Of a stretch of DNA of 41,914 nt, positions 7,595-15,494 are shown one piece after another. Each line of letters begins with the position of its first letter. The stretch's first letter is position 1. Position numbers and translations under genes: made by a program. Origin of the DNA: Flavobacterium sp. 245. GTDB lineage: Bacteria; Bacteroidota; Bacteroidia; Flavobacteriales; Flavobacteriaceae. The notes under the pieces are model-generated. The model searched no databases. It saw nothing but the letters and a program-made list of their open reading frames with translations, and was not told where the DNA came from. Where the stretch lies: contig NZ_SNXB01000019.1 of assembly GCF_004362055.1 (NCBI RefSeq), positions 1 to 41,914 on the forward strand, given 5' to 3'.

Positions 7595-8077
7595 ATGAAA
7601 AAATTACTCTTATTATTTGTGTTGAATATTTCGGCTACACTTTTTGCGCAGGCAGCAAAAGATTCGGAGTTGTTTTTGACGTTAAAGAAACACGACAGTA
7701 TTTTTTTTGAAAAGAGCTTTAATCAGTGCGATATAGCTTTTTTAGAAAAAGCGATTCATCCAGATTTGGTTTTTTATCATGATCAAGGTGGTATTCAGAA
7801 TAAAAAGACTTTTTTAGAAAATGTTAAAAAGAATATTTGTGCCAAAGGTTCTCAAAAACCAATACGAAAAGTAAAACCAGAAAGTCTTGAAGTGTATCCG
7901 CTTTATAGTGAAGGCAAATTATATGGGGTTGTGCAAACAGGAATTCATGATTTTTACATAAGAGAGGCAAATAAGCCGGATGTTTTTACCAGCACAGCAA
8001 AATTTACACATGTTTATCTTTTAATTAATAAGGAGTGGGTTTTGAAAGAGGTTTTGAGTTTTGATCATAAGAGTTAG
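7595..8077 (+). CDS. Secreted DUF4440/NTF2-like protein
   Basis: A 160-residue protein with a signal peptide (MKKLLLLFVLNISATLFAQA) and a cone-shaped NTF2/SnoaL-like domain, about residues 24-155. Family features are the helix with FLEKAIHPDLVFYHDQGG and the C-terminal strands FTHVYLLINKEWVLKEVLSFDH. Such domains bind small ligands or serve as accessory domains, and no catalytic residue can be named. The gene is alone or co-transcribed with the dipeptidase 98 bp downstream. The 294-bp region before it is AT-rich and holds the divergent arsR promoter. Confidence 0.75.
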   Translation: MKKLLLLFVLNISATLFAQAAKDSELFLTLKKHDSIFFEKSFNQCDIAFLEKAIHPDLVFYHDQGGIQNKKTFLENVKKNICAKGSQKPIRKVKPESLEVYPLYSEGKLYGVVQTGIHDFYIREANKPDVFTSTAKFTHVYLLINKEWVLKEVLSFDHKS

Positions 8078-8175
8078 ATGCAATAGAGAATTAAAAAGGA
8101 ACTAAGAAAAGTTAGTAGTACTGACGGCCTGAATAAAAACAAGCGAGCAATTCCAAAACTTTATCAAATAACAAA

Positions 8176-9345
8176 ATGAAAATAAAACTGTTTATTGTAC
8201 TTGTCTTATTAATAAATAATGCAAATGCGCAAGATTATAGTAAAATTCACCAAAAAGCCATTCTTGTAGATACTCATAATGATTTTTTAACCAAAGTGAT
8301 GCAGTATAATTTTGCATTGGATTCTGATTTGCGTGGAAAAACGCACAGTGATTTAACTAGATTTAAAATTGGCGGACTGGATGTTCAGTTTTTCTCTGTC
8401 TGGAGCGATGGCAATCAACAAAGTCCTTACGCATTTGCAAATCGTCAAATCGATAGTCTTGACGCTGTAATCAAAAGAAATCCTGATAAAATTGTAAAAA
8501 CTGCTAACGTAAAAGAAATTCTAGGCGTTGTAAAGCAAAATAAAATTGCAGCTTTAATTGGAATTGAAGGCGGGCATCAGATTGAAAACAGTTTGGATAA
8601 TCTAGATGCGCTTTATAATCGTGGAACGCGATATATGACACTTACGTGGAATAATTCAACCGATTGGGCAACAAGTGCTTTTGATGATAATTCTAAGCCT
8701 GAATTTAAAGGAAAAGGATTATCTGATTTTGGAAAGAAGGTAGTTCGGCATATGAATAAAATAGGAATGCTGGTCGATGTTTCTCACGTGAATGAAAAAA
8801 CATTTTGGGATGTTATCGAAACGACTTCTAAACCTATTATCGCGTCGCATAGTTCGGTTTACAAGCTTTGTCCAGTGCCAAGAAATTTAAAAGACGATCA
8901 GATAAAGGCGATTGCCAAAAATAATGGTGTTGTTCAAATTAATTTTAATTCAGGTTTTATTGATCCAACAGAAAAGAAACGCGAAGAGGCATTTATGGAA
9001 AGCCATAAAAAAGAGTTTGATTCTTTACATGTCGCTATAAAAAATGAAAACATAGCCGAAGAAATGATTCATGTAAAATACAAACAAGAATCGGATAGTT
9101 TAAGAGCTCCGTTTGCTTTAGTTATAGAGCATATCGAATATGTTATAAAATTAGTTGGTGTAGATTATGTTGGCATTGGTTCAGATTTTGACGGAATTGT
9201 TCTTCCTCCCCAACAACTTGATGATGTTACATCTTATCCATTAATTACTAAAGCTTTGTTAGAAAAAGGATATTCAGAAAAAGATATTAATAAAATTCTG
9301 GGTGGAAATATTTTAAGGGTTTTGAAGGCTAATGAAGTGAATTAG
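8176..9345 (+). CDS. Membrane dipeptidase (peptidase family M19)
   Basis: Zinc-dependent dipeptidase of the renal dipeptidase family, exported by a signal peptide (MKIKLFIVLVLLINNANAQ). The binuclear metal ligands are all recognisable: H34 and D36 in DTHNDF, the bridging E131 in GIEGGHQ, H204 in DVSHVNE, H225 in ASHSS, and the catalytic-region D337 in GIGSDFDG. The length of 389 residues is normal. It likely cleaves dipeptides, possibly with D-residues, in the periplasm. It ends at a bidirectional terminator shared with the convergent amidohydrolase gene. Confidence 0.93.
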   Translation: MKIKLFIVLVLLINNANAQDYSKIHQKAILVDTHNDFLTKVMQYNFALDSDLRGKTHSDLTRFKIGGLDVQFFSVWSDGNQQSPYAFANRQIDSLDAVIKRNPDKIVKTANVKEILGVVKQNKIAALIGIEGGHQIENSLDNLDALYNRGTRYMTLTWNNSTDWATSAFDDNSKPEFKGKGLSDFGKKVVRHMNKIGMLVDVSHVNEKTFWDVIETTSKPIIASHSSVYKLCPVPRNLKDDQIKAIAKNNGVVQINFNSGFIDPTEKKREEAFMESHKKEFDSLHVAIKNENIAEEMIHVKYKQESDSLRAPFALVIEHIEYVIKLVGVDYVGIGSDFDGIVLPPQQLDDVTSYPLITKALLEKGYSEKDINKILGGNILRVLKANEVN

Positions 9346-9388
9346 AAAAAAAGGATTTTGAAGATTTTTTTAAATAAAAAAGATAAAC

Positions 9389-9420
9389 AAAAAACCTATC
9401 TCATTTGAAATAGGTTTTTT
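9389..9420. terminator. Bidirectional terminator between convergent genes
   Basis: A perfect 11-bp stem AAAAAACCTAT (9389-9399) and ATAGGTTTTTT (9410-9420) around a 10-nt loop. The A-run and T-run let it end both the dipeptidase gene (plus) and the amidohydrolase gene (minus). Confidence 0.85.
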
Positions 9421-9448
9421 GATTTTAGTAAGAAGTTCAAAATTCTAT

Positions 9449-11188
9449 TTATTGAATAAAATATACTTTTTTGATTTTTCCATTTTCAATATGATAAATT
9501 GCGGTTGCGTCTAAATATTTATCGCCAAATAAAACATGCTCTTGGTCGATAACAATGTTTCCTTGTACAATTCTGCCTTTTATTTCACAATGTAGATTAG
9601 GAGTGTTTTCAAACATTTTTTGATAATTTCCTCTAATTTTTTCTTTTCCTTTGGCAATCAATGTATTTGGATAATCATACAATTCAACATCCTCAGCATA
9701 CGGCTCTAAAAAAGCATCAATATTTCTGAAGTTGTAGCCATTCAATTGACGCTGTACTAGAATTTCGGGTGTGTCTTTTAGGATCTCATTCGGATTAAAA
9801 ACAGTTCCTTGGTTAATTACTTTGTTTATTTTAGTTAAGTTCTCAAGGTTTTCGACAGGGTTTTGGTCTAGTAAAATCAAATTAGCTTTTTTGCCAACAG
9901 CAATACTTCCAAATTCTTTTTCTTTTCCAATAAATTTAGCTCCGTTAAGCGTTGAAGCGGTCAGAATTTGCCAATTGCCAATGCCACTTTCCTGCATCAT
10001 TTTTAGTTCAGGCTGATAGGATGTTGCATGCAATGTTCCTATATTTCCAGCATCTGTTCCGGTCGCAATAATTACACCTGCGTCTGAGAGTAATTTTAAA
10101 TTGGTAAGCATATTGCTTTCGTCGCTTTTTAGATTGTCTATTCTTTTTTGCGATAATCTGGCCTTTTTATATTTGTTTACCAAAGCTGTATCTGCAATGT
10201 GTTTTAAATCTTGCAAAGAACCAAGCTGAAAAGCATCGGATTTTTCTAATTCATATAAACTGAATTTGATTTGCTGTCCAAGTGAATTGCTATAATTTCT
10301 GTGAACCACCAATGTTGGGCACAGAATTGTTTTTTTCTTTTTTAATAAAGCGATAAAATCAGGTTTTATAACTTCGTCTTCTACACTATGTACTAAAAGA
10401 TCGGCTCCGTTTTCTACAGATAATTGCGCTGTAATTCTTTCCGTTGCATGTACGGCAACTTTTAGATTGTACTTGTGCGCTTCATCAATAACTGCTTTTA
10501 CTATTGGTAGATTTTTTCGGGCACTTTCTTCAACGGGTAATCCATCGGCTCCGGCGATATACCAAATTTTAATAAAATCGGGTTTGTATTGCAACTGATT
10601 TTGAACCGATTTAATTCCTTCTTCAACTGTTTTTGTTAAAACAAATGGTTCATCATCTTTTAAGTTTTGGTACACAGCTGGTTCGTAAGTTGTGGCCAAA
10701 GGTCCAGTTATAAAAATGGTTGGCGCATAATTTTTATCTTTAAAATCATTTCGCTGTTGTAGATAATGGTAATTTGCTCCAACATCAATAACAGTTGTAA
10801 TTCCGTTTTGTAAGTAGCGGCGCAGTTTATCTTCCATGTTGCTTTTTGCAAAAGCAATTTCCTTATCATATGGAGCAAACTTTCTTAAATCTATAACATC
10901 TGGACGAGTGTATAAGCCACCATTCTGAAAAAAATGAATATGGGCATCGGTCAAACCAGGTGCAAGATATTTTCCTGATCCATCAATGATATTTGAATTT
11001 GTGGGAATTTTAATTTTTTTGCTGGATTGAATACTCGAAATTTTGTCATTAGTTAGGACAACGGTCTGTTCAGGTATTAACTTATGGTTTTCCACATCAA
11101 CGACTGTGGTATTTGTGATGTAAGTTTGTGAAAACACTGATAAAGATGAAATCAAAAACCAAAGTGCAAAAAAGTATTTCTTTGTCAT
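9449..11188 (-). CDS. Secreted amidohydrolase fused to a C-terminal SnoaL-like domain
   Basis: The signal peptide covers about residues 1-20. Residues 25-465 are an imidazolonepropionase-like metal-dependent amidohydrolase: HIH at 83-85, K207 in FIKIWY as the likely bridging lysine, H247 in AVHATE, H267 in LVHSVED, and D379 in GTDAGN. Residues 475-579 form an NTF2/SnoaL-like domain (ILVQRQLNGYNFRNIDAFLE, then ELYDYPNTLIAKGKEKIR). The family hydrolyses amide or ring bonds, and the substrate cannot be read from sequence. The fusion makes it longer than the usual 420-460 residues. The N-terminus is export-competent, so it acts outside the cytoplasm. Confidence 0.88.
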   Translation of the reverse strand: MTKKYFFALWFLISSLSVFSQTYITNTTVVDVENHKLIPEQTVVLTNDKISSIQSSKKIKIPTNSNIIDGSGKYLAPGLTDAHIHFFQNGGLYTRPDVIDLRKFAPYDKEIAFAKSNMEDKLRRYLQNGITTVIDVGANYHYLQQRNDFKDKNYAPTIFITGPLATTYEPAVYQNLKDDEPFVLTKTVEEGIKSVQNQLQYKPDFIKIWYIAGADGLPVEESARKNLPIVKAVIDEAHKYNLKVAVHATERITAQLSVENGADLLVHSVEDEVIKPDFIALLKKKKTILCPTLVVHRNYSNSLGQQIKFSLYELEKSDAFQLGSLQDLKHIADTALVNKYKKARLSQKRIDNLKSDESNMLTNLKLLSDAGVIIATGTDAGNIGTLHATSYQPELKMMQESGIGNWQILTASTLNGAKFIGKEKEFGSIAVGKKANLILLDQNPVENLENLTKINKVINQGTVFNPNEILKDTPEILVQRQLNGYNFRNIDAFLEPYAEDVELYDYPNTLIAKGKEKIRGNYQKMFENTPNLHCEIKGRIVQGNIVIDQEHVLFGDKYLDATAIYHIENGKIKKVYFIQ

Positions 11189-11525
11189 TTTTATTGATGT
11201 TAGTTACTTAAAAGTGAATAGTTGTTTCTTGTGCAACTTGTTTTTTTAGGGGATTTAAGCCTTATTTGGTATAGCTTCGATTTTTTTAATACTAAAATTT
11301 TGATTTATTTATATTGCTAAGTTAGTTCTTATTTTAAATTTACACGAAATAAAATTTTGCTGATAGATTTATAGTATCCGAATTTAAAAAAGAAAGCATT
11401 TCATTTTAAAGAAGTTGAGAAAATGTAAAAATGAATTTTAAAGAGAAAGAATCTGAGTTAGTTAATAAGAAGAAGAATTAAATAGTTTCATCTTCTAAGA
11501 GAGATATCTCGTTTGTGAAAAAGAA
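11189..11525. other. AT-rich intergenic region without recognisable gene
   Basis: Between the amidohydrolase start and the first tRNA-Lys terminator. I looked for CDS, tRNA and promoter consensus on both strands. The only plus-strand reading frame of note is a 16-codon one near 11431-11481 with no supporting features. Nothing further is supported. Confidence 0.5.
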
Positions 11526-11557
11526 AAAAGGTCAAGTAAATTAATACTTGACCTTTT
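11526..11557 (-). terminator. Terminator of the first tRNA-Lys gene
   Basis: A 13-bp perfect stem, AAAAGGTCAAGTA (11526-11538) and TACTTGACCTTTT (11545-11557), followed on the minus strand by a T-run. It begins two bases after the tRNA 3' end. The hairpin following tRNA-Lys copy 2 resembles it. Confidence 0.85.
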
Positions 11558-11558
11558 G

Positions 11559-11631
11559 TGACCCGACTGGGGCTCGAACCCAGGACCCCATCATTAAAAG
11601 TGATGTGCTCTACCGACTGAGCTATCGAGTC
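11559..11631 (-). tRNA. tRNA-Lys(TTT), copy 1
   Basis: 73 nt. The acceptor stem GACTCGA pairs with TCGGGTC (one wobble), the D-arm and the T-arm GGTTCGAGCC are present, and the anticodon loop CTTTTAA gives anticodon TTT. The CCA end is not encoded. The mature sequence is identical to copies 2 and 3. A TATATTTG -7 element (11654-11661) lies 22 bp upstream. Confidence 0.98.
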
Positions 11632-11653
11632 ATTGTTTTCTCTAATGAGGGTG

Positions 11654-11661
11654 CAAATATA
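11654..11661 (-). promoter_or_regulatory. -7 element of tRNA-Lys copy 1
   Basis: TATATTTG on the minus strand matches TAnnTTTG, with the same flanking bases (CTTATATTTGCACCC) as the promoter of the downstream tRNA array. The -33 position has TTC instead of TTG. Confidence 0.6.
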
Positions 11662-12017
11662 AGTACTTTATTTAGGTTATGAAGCCTTTTTTAAATGCTT
11701 TTTTGTAATAATTTATAAAAGCCTATTTTACAGTAAAATAAGATCTGTTTTTTTTAAGATTCAAACGACCGGGAATTAAAAACTATTATTAGGTTTTGAA
11801 GATTTTGATTAATATCTAAGATATTTATAATTTTTAGTAGGAGTCTAAGGCAAGCTTTTAAAAATAATTTTATAATAAATAATGATAAAAAGTAATGGAT
11901 TGACTCTTAATAAAATAAAATTACGAGTCTATTCTTTAAAGGAAATTTAATATACTTACAAGTAAATTGACGTCTTCTGATTTATTTAATTGATTTTGAA
12001 AATAAATAAAAAACAAT
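11662..12017. other. AT-rich intergenic region upstream of the WG-repeat gene
   Basis: The stretch between the tRNA-Lys copy 1 promoter and the WG-repeat start codon is very AT-rich. No second gene, tRNA or clear TAnnTTTG promoter for the WG gene was recognised. Confidence 0.5.
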
Positions 12018-13403
12018 ATGCTATACCCAATTAAACGTAACGATAAATATGGTTTTATTAATGAAAAAGGTGAAATAATCATTGAACCAAAATTTGACTA
12101 CACTAGTGGTTTTTCAAATCAAGTTTGTGGTGTTACAAATAAGCTGTCCGAGATCAATTTTGAATATAATGGAGAAATTTATTTTCATACTGCCTCGACA
12201 ATCATTAATAGAGAAGGTGATATATTATTTCCTTTTAAAAAATATGTAACTATTGATAAATATTCTGAAGATGTTGCATTTTGTTATGACGAAAAATTAA
12301 GAAGGCACGGTGTAATAGATAAAAATGGTGAAGAAATAATTCCATTTATTTTTTCAACTTCCGAAATAGAATATTCTTTCTTCTCTAATGGGCTTGCAAG
12401 GATAAAAAGAGATGGGAAATATGGTTTTATTAATAAAAATAATGAGGTTGTAATCCCATTTGATTATGATAAAGCGAGTAATTTTCATAATGGTTATTCA
12501 CTTGTAAAAATCAAAAACAAAGAATTTTTAATAAATAAAAACGGGGAAATCTTTAAAACAAAACATAATATAATTTCAGTATTTTATGAAGATAGAGCAA
12601 TTGTTAAATTAAAAAATAGATATGGGTTTATAAATGAGAAAAATGAACTTGTTATCGACTATTTGTATGATAGAGTAGTAGGTGTTTTTACTGAAGAACA
12701 TTGTTTAGCGAAAATCGGAGAAAAATATGGACTGATTAATGCATCAGGAAAGGCGATAATTGAATTTAAATTTGAGGAAGTAAGGTGGATTGGAAATGGC
12801 GTTTTTCCTGTCAAAATTGGTAAAAAATGGACCTTAATCAATCTCAAGGGTGAGATGAAATTTGAACCGAAATTTGAATACATACATGATTTTAATAAAT
12901 TCAATGAAAATATTGACTATTTTGATGCTAAACTTACAAGGGCTGAATTTAATAGAGAAGATTATTATATAGATATTCACGGCAATTTAATTTCTAAAAT
13001 TAAAACAATAGAAAAAGAAGTTGTATATGCCGAATTAAAAGAGCTTCTAAGCAAAAACGCCGAACAAAAACAAATTTGGGATAAAGCGGAATGGAGTTAT
13101 GATGGGTTTTCTATTACAAAAAAAGGAGCTATAAAACCATTTTATTTTATTTTGAAATGGTTTAAAAACAACGAGTTGTTAACAGATGAAGGCATAGAGG
13201 CCTACAATGATAAAAATAACTTGGAAATAGGGCTTTATCGAGATATGTTTAAGGAAGATGCTGCTGGCTTTTTGGATTATTTTTATGATTACTGGTATGA
13301 CAAACAACATATTGCAAATTATCAAATAGATCCCGATTTAAAATTTGAAGAAGATGAAAATATTGGGAAGTATTGGGAATTTTACAAGCAAAATTTTAAC
13401 TAA
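12018..13403 (+). CDS. WG-repeat protein with a C-terminal helical domain
   Basis: 461 residues, no signal peptide, so probably cytoplasmic. Residues 1-300 hold about eight degenerate WG-type repeats; clear ones are KYGFINEKGEIIIEPKFD, HGVIDKNGEEIIPF, KYGFINKNNEVVIPFDYD, RYGFINEKNELVIDYLYD and KYGLINASGKAIIEFKFE. Residues about 330-461 form a separate acidic, aromatic-rich domain (KAEWSYDGFSITKKG, FLDYFYDYWYDKQHI) that I do not recognise. WG repeats are thought to mediate binding, and no enzymatic motif is visible. The gene lies on the plus strand inside a cluster of minus-strand tRNAs and has AT-rich flanks, which suggests insertion. An immunity-like or effector-neutralising role is possible but unsupported. 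Confidence 0.8.
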   Translation: MLYPIKRNDKYGFINEKGEIIIEPKFDYTSGFSNQVCGVTNKLSEINFEYNGEIYFHTASTIINREGDILFPFKKYVTIDKYSEDVAFCYDEKLRRHGVIDKNGEEIIPFIFSTSEIEYSFFSNGLARIKRDGKYGFINKNNEVVIPFDYDKASNFHNGYSLVKIKNKEFLINKNGEIFKTKHNIISVFYEDRAIVKLKNRYGFINEKNELVIDYLYDRVVGVFTEEHCLAKIGEKYGLINASGKAIIEFKFEEVRWIGNGVFPVKIGKKWTLINLKGEMKFEPKFEYIHDFNKFNENIDYFDAKLTRAEFNREDYYIDIHGNLISKIKTIEKEVVYAELKELLSKNAEQKQIWDKAEWSYDGFSITKKGAIKPFYFILKWFKNNELLTDEGIEAYNDKNNLEIGLYRDMFKEDAAGFLDYFYDYWYDKQHIANYQIDPDLKFEEDENIGKYWEFYKQNFN

Positions 13404-13420
13404 CGATCTTTTGAGTCATA

Positions 13421-13458
13421 AAAAAAAGCCTGAGAATCTATATTCTCAGGCTTTTTTT
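13421..13458. terminator. Bidirectional terminator between the WG gene and tRNA-Leu
   Basis: A 17-bp perfect stem, seven A then GCCTGAGAAT (13421-13437) and ATTCTCAGGC then seven T (13442-13458), with a 4-nt loop. It serves the WG gene on the plus strand and tRNA-Leu on the minus strand. Confidence 0.9.
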
Positions 13459-13463
13459 TATTG

Positions 13464-13546
13464 TGACCACGGTGGGATTTGAACCCACACGCCCTTACGA
13501 GCACCACCCCCTCAAGATGGCAAGTCTACCGTTTCTCCACGTGGCC
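13464..13546 (-). tRNA. tRNA-Leu(GAG)
   Basis: 83 nt with the long variable arm of a class II tRNA. The acceptor stem GGCCACG pairs with CGTGGTC (one wobble). The anticodon stem CCATC/GGTGG closes the loop TTGAGGG, giving anticodon GAG. The T-arm is GTGGGTTCAAATCCCAC. It lies 10 bp beyond the hairpin that follows tRNA-Lys copy 2 and has no promoter of its own that I can see. Confidence 0.96.
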
Positions 13547-13556
13547 AAAAATGAAA

Positions 13557-13588
13557 AAAGGTCGAGTAAAATAAATTACCCGACCTTT
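13557..13588 (-). terminator. Hairpin between tRNA-Lys copy 2 and tRNA-Leu
   Basis: AAAGGTCG (13557-13564) pairs with CGACCTTT (13581-13588), extended by GTAA/TTAC beyond one mismatch, then a T-run on the minus strand. It looks like a terminator, yet tRNA-Leu starts only 10 bp later without a visible promoter, so partial readthrough or processing is implied. Confidence 0.6.
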
Positions 13589-13589
13589 G

Positions 13590-13662
13590 TGACCCGACTG
13601 GGGCTCGAACCCAGGACCCCATCATTAAAAGTGATGTGCTCTACCGACTGAGCTATCGAGTC
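13590..13662 (-). tRNA. tRNA-Lys(TTT), copy 2
   Basis: 73 nt, identical to copies 1 and 3, anticodon TTT. Middle member of the minus-strand array Lys-Lys-Leu driven from the promoter at 13800-13831. Confidence 0.98.
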
Positions 13663-13702
13663 ATTGCTTTCAAGAAACTTATTTTGTTAATCACAAATTT
13701 TG

Positions 13703-13775
13703 TGACCCGACTGGGGCTCGAACCCAGGACCCCATCATTAAAAGTGATGTGCTCTACCGACTGAGCTATCGAGTC
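13703..13775 (-). tRNA. tRNA-Lys(TTT), copy 3
   Basis: 73 nt, identical to copies 1 and 2, anticodon TTT. First gene of the Lys-Lys-Leu array. The promoter's -7 element is 24 bp upstream. Confidence 0.98.
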
Positions 13776-13799
13776 ATATTCGTTTCTTGAATGCGGGTG

Positions 13800-13831
13800 C
13801 AAATATAAGGAGTTATTTTCGAAGTTTCCAA
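13800..13831 (-). promoter_or_regulatory. Promoter of the tRNA Lys-Lys-Leu array
   Basis: On the minus strand TTG (13829-13831), a 21-bp spacer and TATATTTG (13800-13807) fit the Bacteroidota consensus. The divergent shikimate kinase gene has its own TAAATTTG element close by (13844-13851). Confidence 0.75.
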
Positions 13832-13843
13832 GCATTTTTATCA

Positions 13844-13851
13844 TAAATTTG
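13844..13851 (+). promoter_or_regulatory. -7 element of the shikimate kinase gene
   Basis: TAAATTTG on the plus strand fits TAnnTTTG and lies 51 bp before the ATG. A -33 TTG at the usual distance is not evident. Confidence 0.4.
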
Positions 13852-13902
13852 TCTTTTTTTACAAAAAGTTCCCAATGTCTTAGTTTATAAGGTTTTATTA
13901 AT

Positions 13903-14421
13903 ATGAAAAAAATAGTGTTATTAGGTTATATGGGTTGCGGAAAGTCAACAATTGCCCAAAACTTGTCAAAAATTACAAATATTCCGTTTCTAGATTTAGA
14001 TTCTTGCATTGAAAAAAAAGCAAATTTGTCTATAAATGAGATTTTTTCTAAACATGGAGAGATCTATTTTCGAAAATTAGAACATGAAATGTTTTTAGAA
14101 TTGCTTAATTCTTCAGAAAATAACATTATTGGTTTAGGGGGTGGAACACCATGTTATGCAAATAATCATTTACTGCTTCAAAATGATGATTTAGTATCTA
14201 TATACTTAAAAGCATCAATTGATACTTTATATAACAGATTGGCACAAAACAAGAGCAAACGCCCACTGATTGCAAATATGGAGGAAGAGGAAATGAAGGA
14301 ATTTATCGCAAAACATTTATTCGACAGAAGTTTCTATTACAACCACGCACAGCATAAAGTTTCGGTTGATGGCAGATCAGTCGAAGAAACGGTTAACGAT
14401 ATTTTAGAAATTTTAGCTTAA
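13903..14421 (+). CDS. aroK: Shikimate kinase
   Basis: Phosphorylates shikimate at the 3-hydroxyl with ATP in the shikimate pathway to chorismate. The 172-residue protein has the Walker A loop GYMGCGKST (residues 8-16), the shikimate/Mg2+ aspartates in LDLDSCIEKK, the shikimate-binding arginine in YFRKLEHEMF, and the GLGGGTPC loop. The lid arginine lies in the KSKRPLI stretch. The length is normal. Its 3' end overlaps the convergent phosphoribosyltransferase gene by 9 bp. Confidence 0.95.
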   Translation: MKKIVLLGYMGCGKSTIAQNLSKITNIPFLDLDSCIEKKANLSINEIFSKHGEIYFRKLEHEMFLELLNSSENNIIGLGGGTPCYANNHLLLQNDDLVSIYLKASIDTLYNRLAQNKSKRPLIANMEEEEMKEFIAKHLFDRSFYYNHAQHKVSVDGRSVEETVNDILEILA

Positions 14422-14913
14422 GAACGCGTAATTATCGCCATTTTCGTCAAAAACAACCTGAACATGCTCTAATAAAGAAGTTGATAAAGAGATTCCCTTA
14501 AAATCGGCTTTTACAGGGTATTTTTTATGGTTTCTGTCAACAAGTACTGCTGTTTTGAATTTCTTAAGCGGAACGTCTAAGAAATGACGAACAGCATATA
14601 TTAAAGTAGTGCCCGAATTAAGGACGTCATCAACTAATACTAAACCTTTGTTTTGGTACTCTTCTTTGGTTAAAGAAGTCTGAATTGGCAATTGCGGATT
14701 TTGTTTGTCGACTTTGACTTCGCAGGTTGAAACTTTTAGTGTTGAAATATTGCTTAACGCCAAAGCGAGTTTTTGAGCAAAAATAGATCCGTTAGTGGCA
14801 ATTCCAGCAATCACAACTTCCTCTTCGTCAACAAATGTCTCGTAAATTTGATAAGCGATACGTTTGATTTTGTGTTCGATTTCCTGATTGGTTAAGATGA
14901 TGTTTTTGCTCAT
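14413..14913 (-). CDS. Phosphoribosyltransferase (PyrR/hypoxanthine PRT-like)
   Basis: A 166-residue type I phosphoribosyltransferase. The PRPP-binding motif VLVDDVLNSGTTL (about residues 92-104) and the early IAGIATNGSIFAQKLA stretch are clear. It resembles PyrR-type or small purine/uracil PRTases, and the exact base acceptor cannot be decided from sequence. The C-terminal aspartate/valine region (VLVDRNHKKYPV) follows the family. The gene converges on and slightly overlaps aroK. Confidence 0.85.
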   Translation of the reverse strand: MSKNIILTNQEIEHKIKRIAYQIYETFVDEEEVVIAGIATNGSIFAQKLALALSNISTLKVSTCEVKVDKQNPQLPIQTSLTKEEYQNKGLVLVDDVLNSGTTLIYAVRHFLDVPLKKFKTAVLVDRNHKKYPVKADFKGISLSTSLLEHVQVVFDENGDNYAFLS

Positions 14914-14942
14914 GACTTTATTTTTTTGCTAAAATACGATTA

Positions 14943-15002
14943 GAATTTTAGATTTCAGATTTTAGATTTCAGATTTTTTTTGAATTGGAATATGTTTCCA
15001 AT
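14943..15002. repeat. Short tandem repeat and inverted repeat in the PRT/S4 gap
   Basis: About 2.5 copies of a 14-nt unit (AGATTTCAGATTTT) occupy 14949-14980, followed by a 7-bp inverted repeat ATTGGAA/TTCCAAT (14984-14990 and 14996-15002). Such low-complexity repeats recur in several gaps of this window; a function is not evident. Confidence 0.5.
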
Positions 15003-15025
15003 GACTATGAGATTAGAATTGGAAT

Positions 15026-15415
15026 TTAATTTTCCTCTTCCTCGTCAAAAATTTCATTGCCATATTCGTCAATGTCTCTTCGGTCTTTTTTGGTAGGTCT
15101 TCCTGTTCCGCTTTTTCGGTAATGTTCTTTAGACAGTTTTAGTAACTCTAAATGCGCATACGCTTCAGGCGGCGTTTCGTTTTTGCGGTATATATCGACA
15201 AGTTTTGCGCCCACGCGGCTTTCCGGAATGTCAAGAACCGTAATGATTTGTGTAATCTGATCTTTTCTAAAGGTAATTCTATCAGTAGGAAAAACTTCTT
15301 TAGAAGGTTTGGCAACCTGCCCATTTACTGTGATATGGTTTTTTTTGCAAGCTTCAGTAACCATGTTTCTGGTCTTGTAATAACGCACGCACCATAAGTA
15401 TTTATCTATTCTCAT
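15026..15415 (-). CDS. S4-domain RNA-binding protein (Hsp15-like)
   Basis: 129 residues from the chosen ATG. An N-terminal S4 domain is seen (MRIDKYLWCVRYYKTRNMV, then VNGQVAKPSKEVFPTDRITF), followed by a basic and then very acidic tail (RPTKKDRRDIDEYGNEIFDEEEE). Hsp15 of E. coli binds stalled 50S subunits carrying tRNA; an equivalent role is inferred. An upstream ATG at 15460 would add 15 residues, but a -7 element (TATTTTTG, 15447-15454) lies between the two, so the downstream ATG is preferred. Confidence 0.88.
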   Translation of the reverse strand: MRIDKYLWCVRYYKTRNMVTEACKKNHITVNGQVAKPSKEVFPTDRITFRKDQITQIITVLDIPESRVGAKLVDIYRKNETPPEAYAHLELLKLSKEHYRKSGTGRPTKKDRRDIDEYGNEIFDEEEEN

Positions 15416-15446
15416 AATTTTTCTAAAATCGAAGTTAAATTCTTTA

Positions 15447-15454
15447 CAAAAATA
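15447..15454 (-). promoter_or_regulatory. -7 element of the S4-domain gene
   Basis: TATTTTTG on the minus strand fits TAnnTTTG and lies 31 bp before the ATG at 15415. It decides the start by excluding the ATG at 15460. Confidence 0.45.
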
Positions 15455-15494
15455 AATCAATATTGTATCTTGCGCACCTAAAAAATTAACAATA

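Noticed and set aside
13463..13844. Two short reading frames (one on each strand) over the tRNA cluster
   Set aside because: They lie on tRNA-Lys and tRNA-Leu genes. Their protein-like phrases are translations of tRNA sequence.
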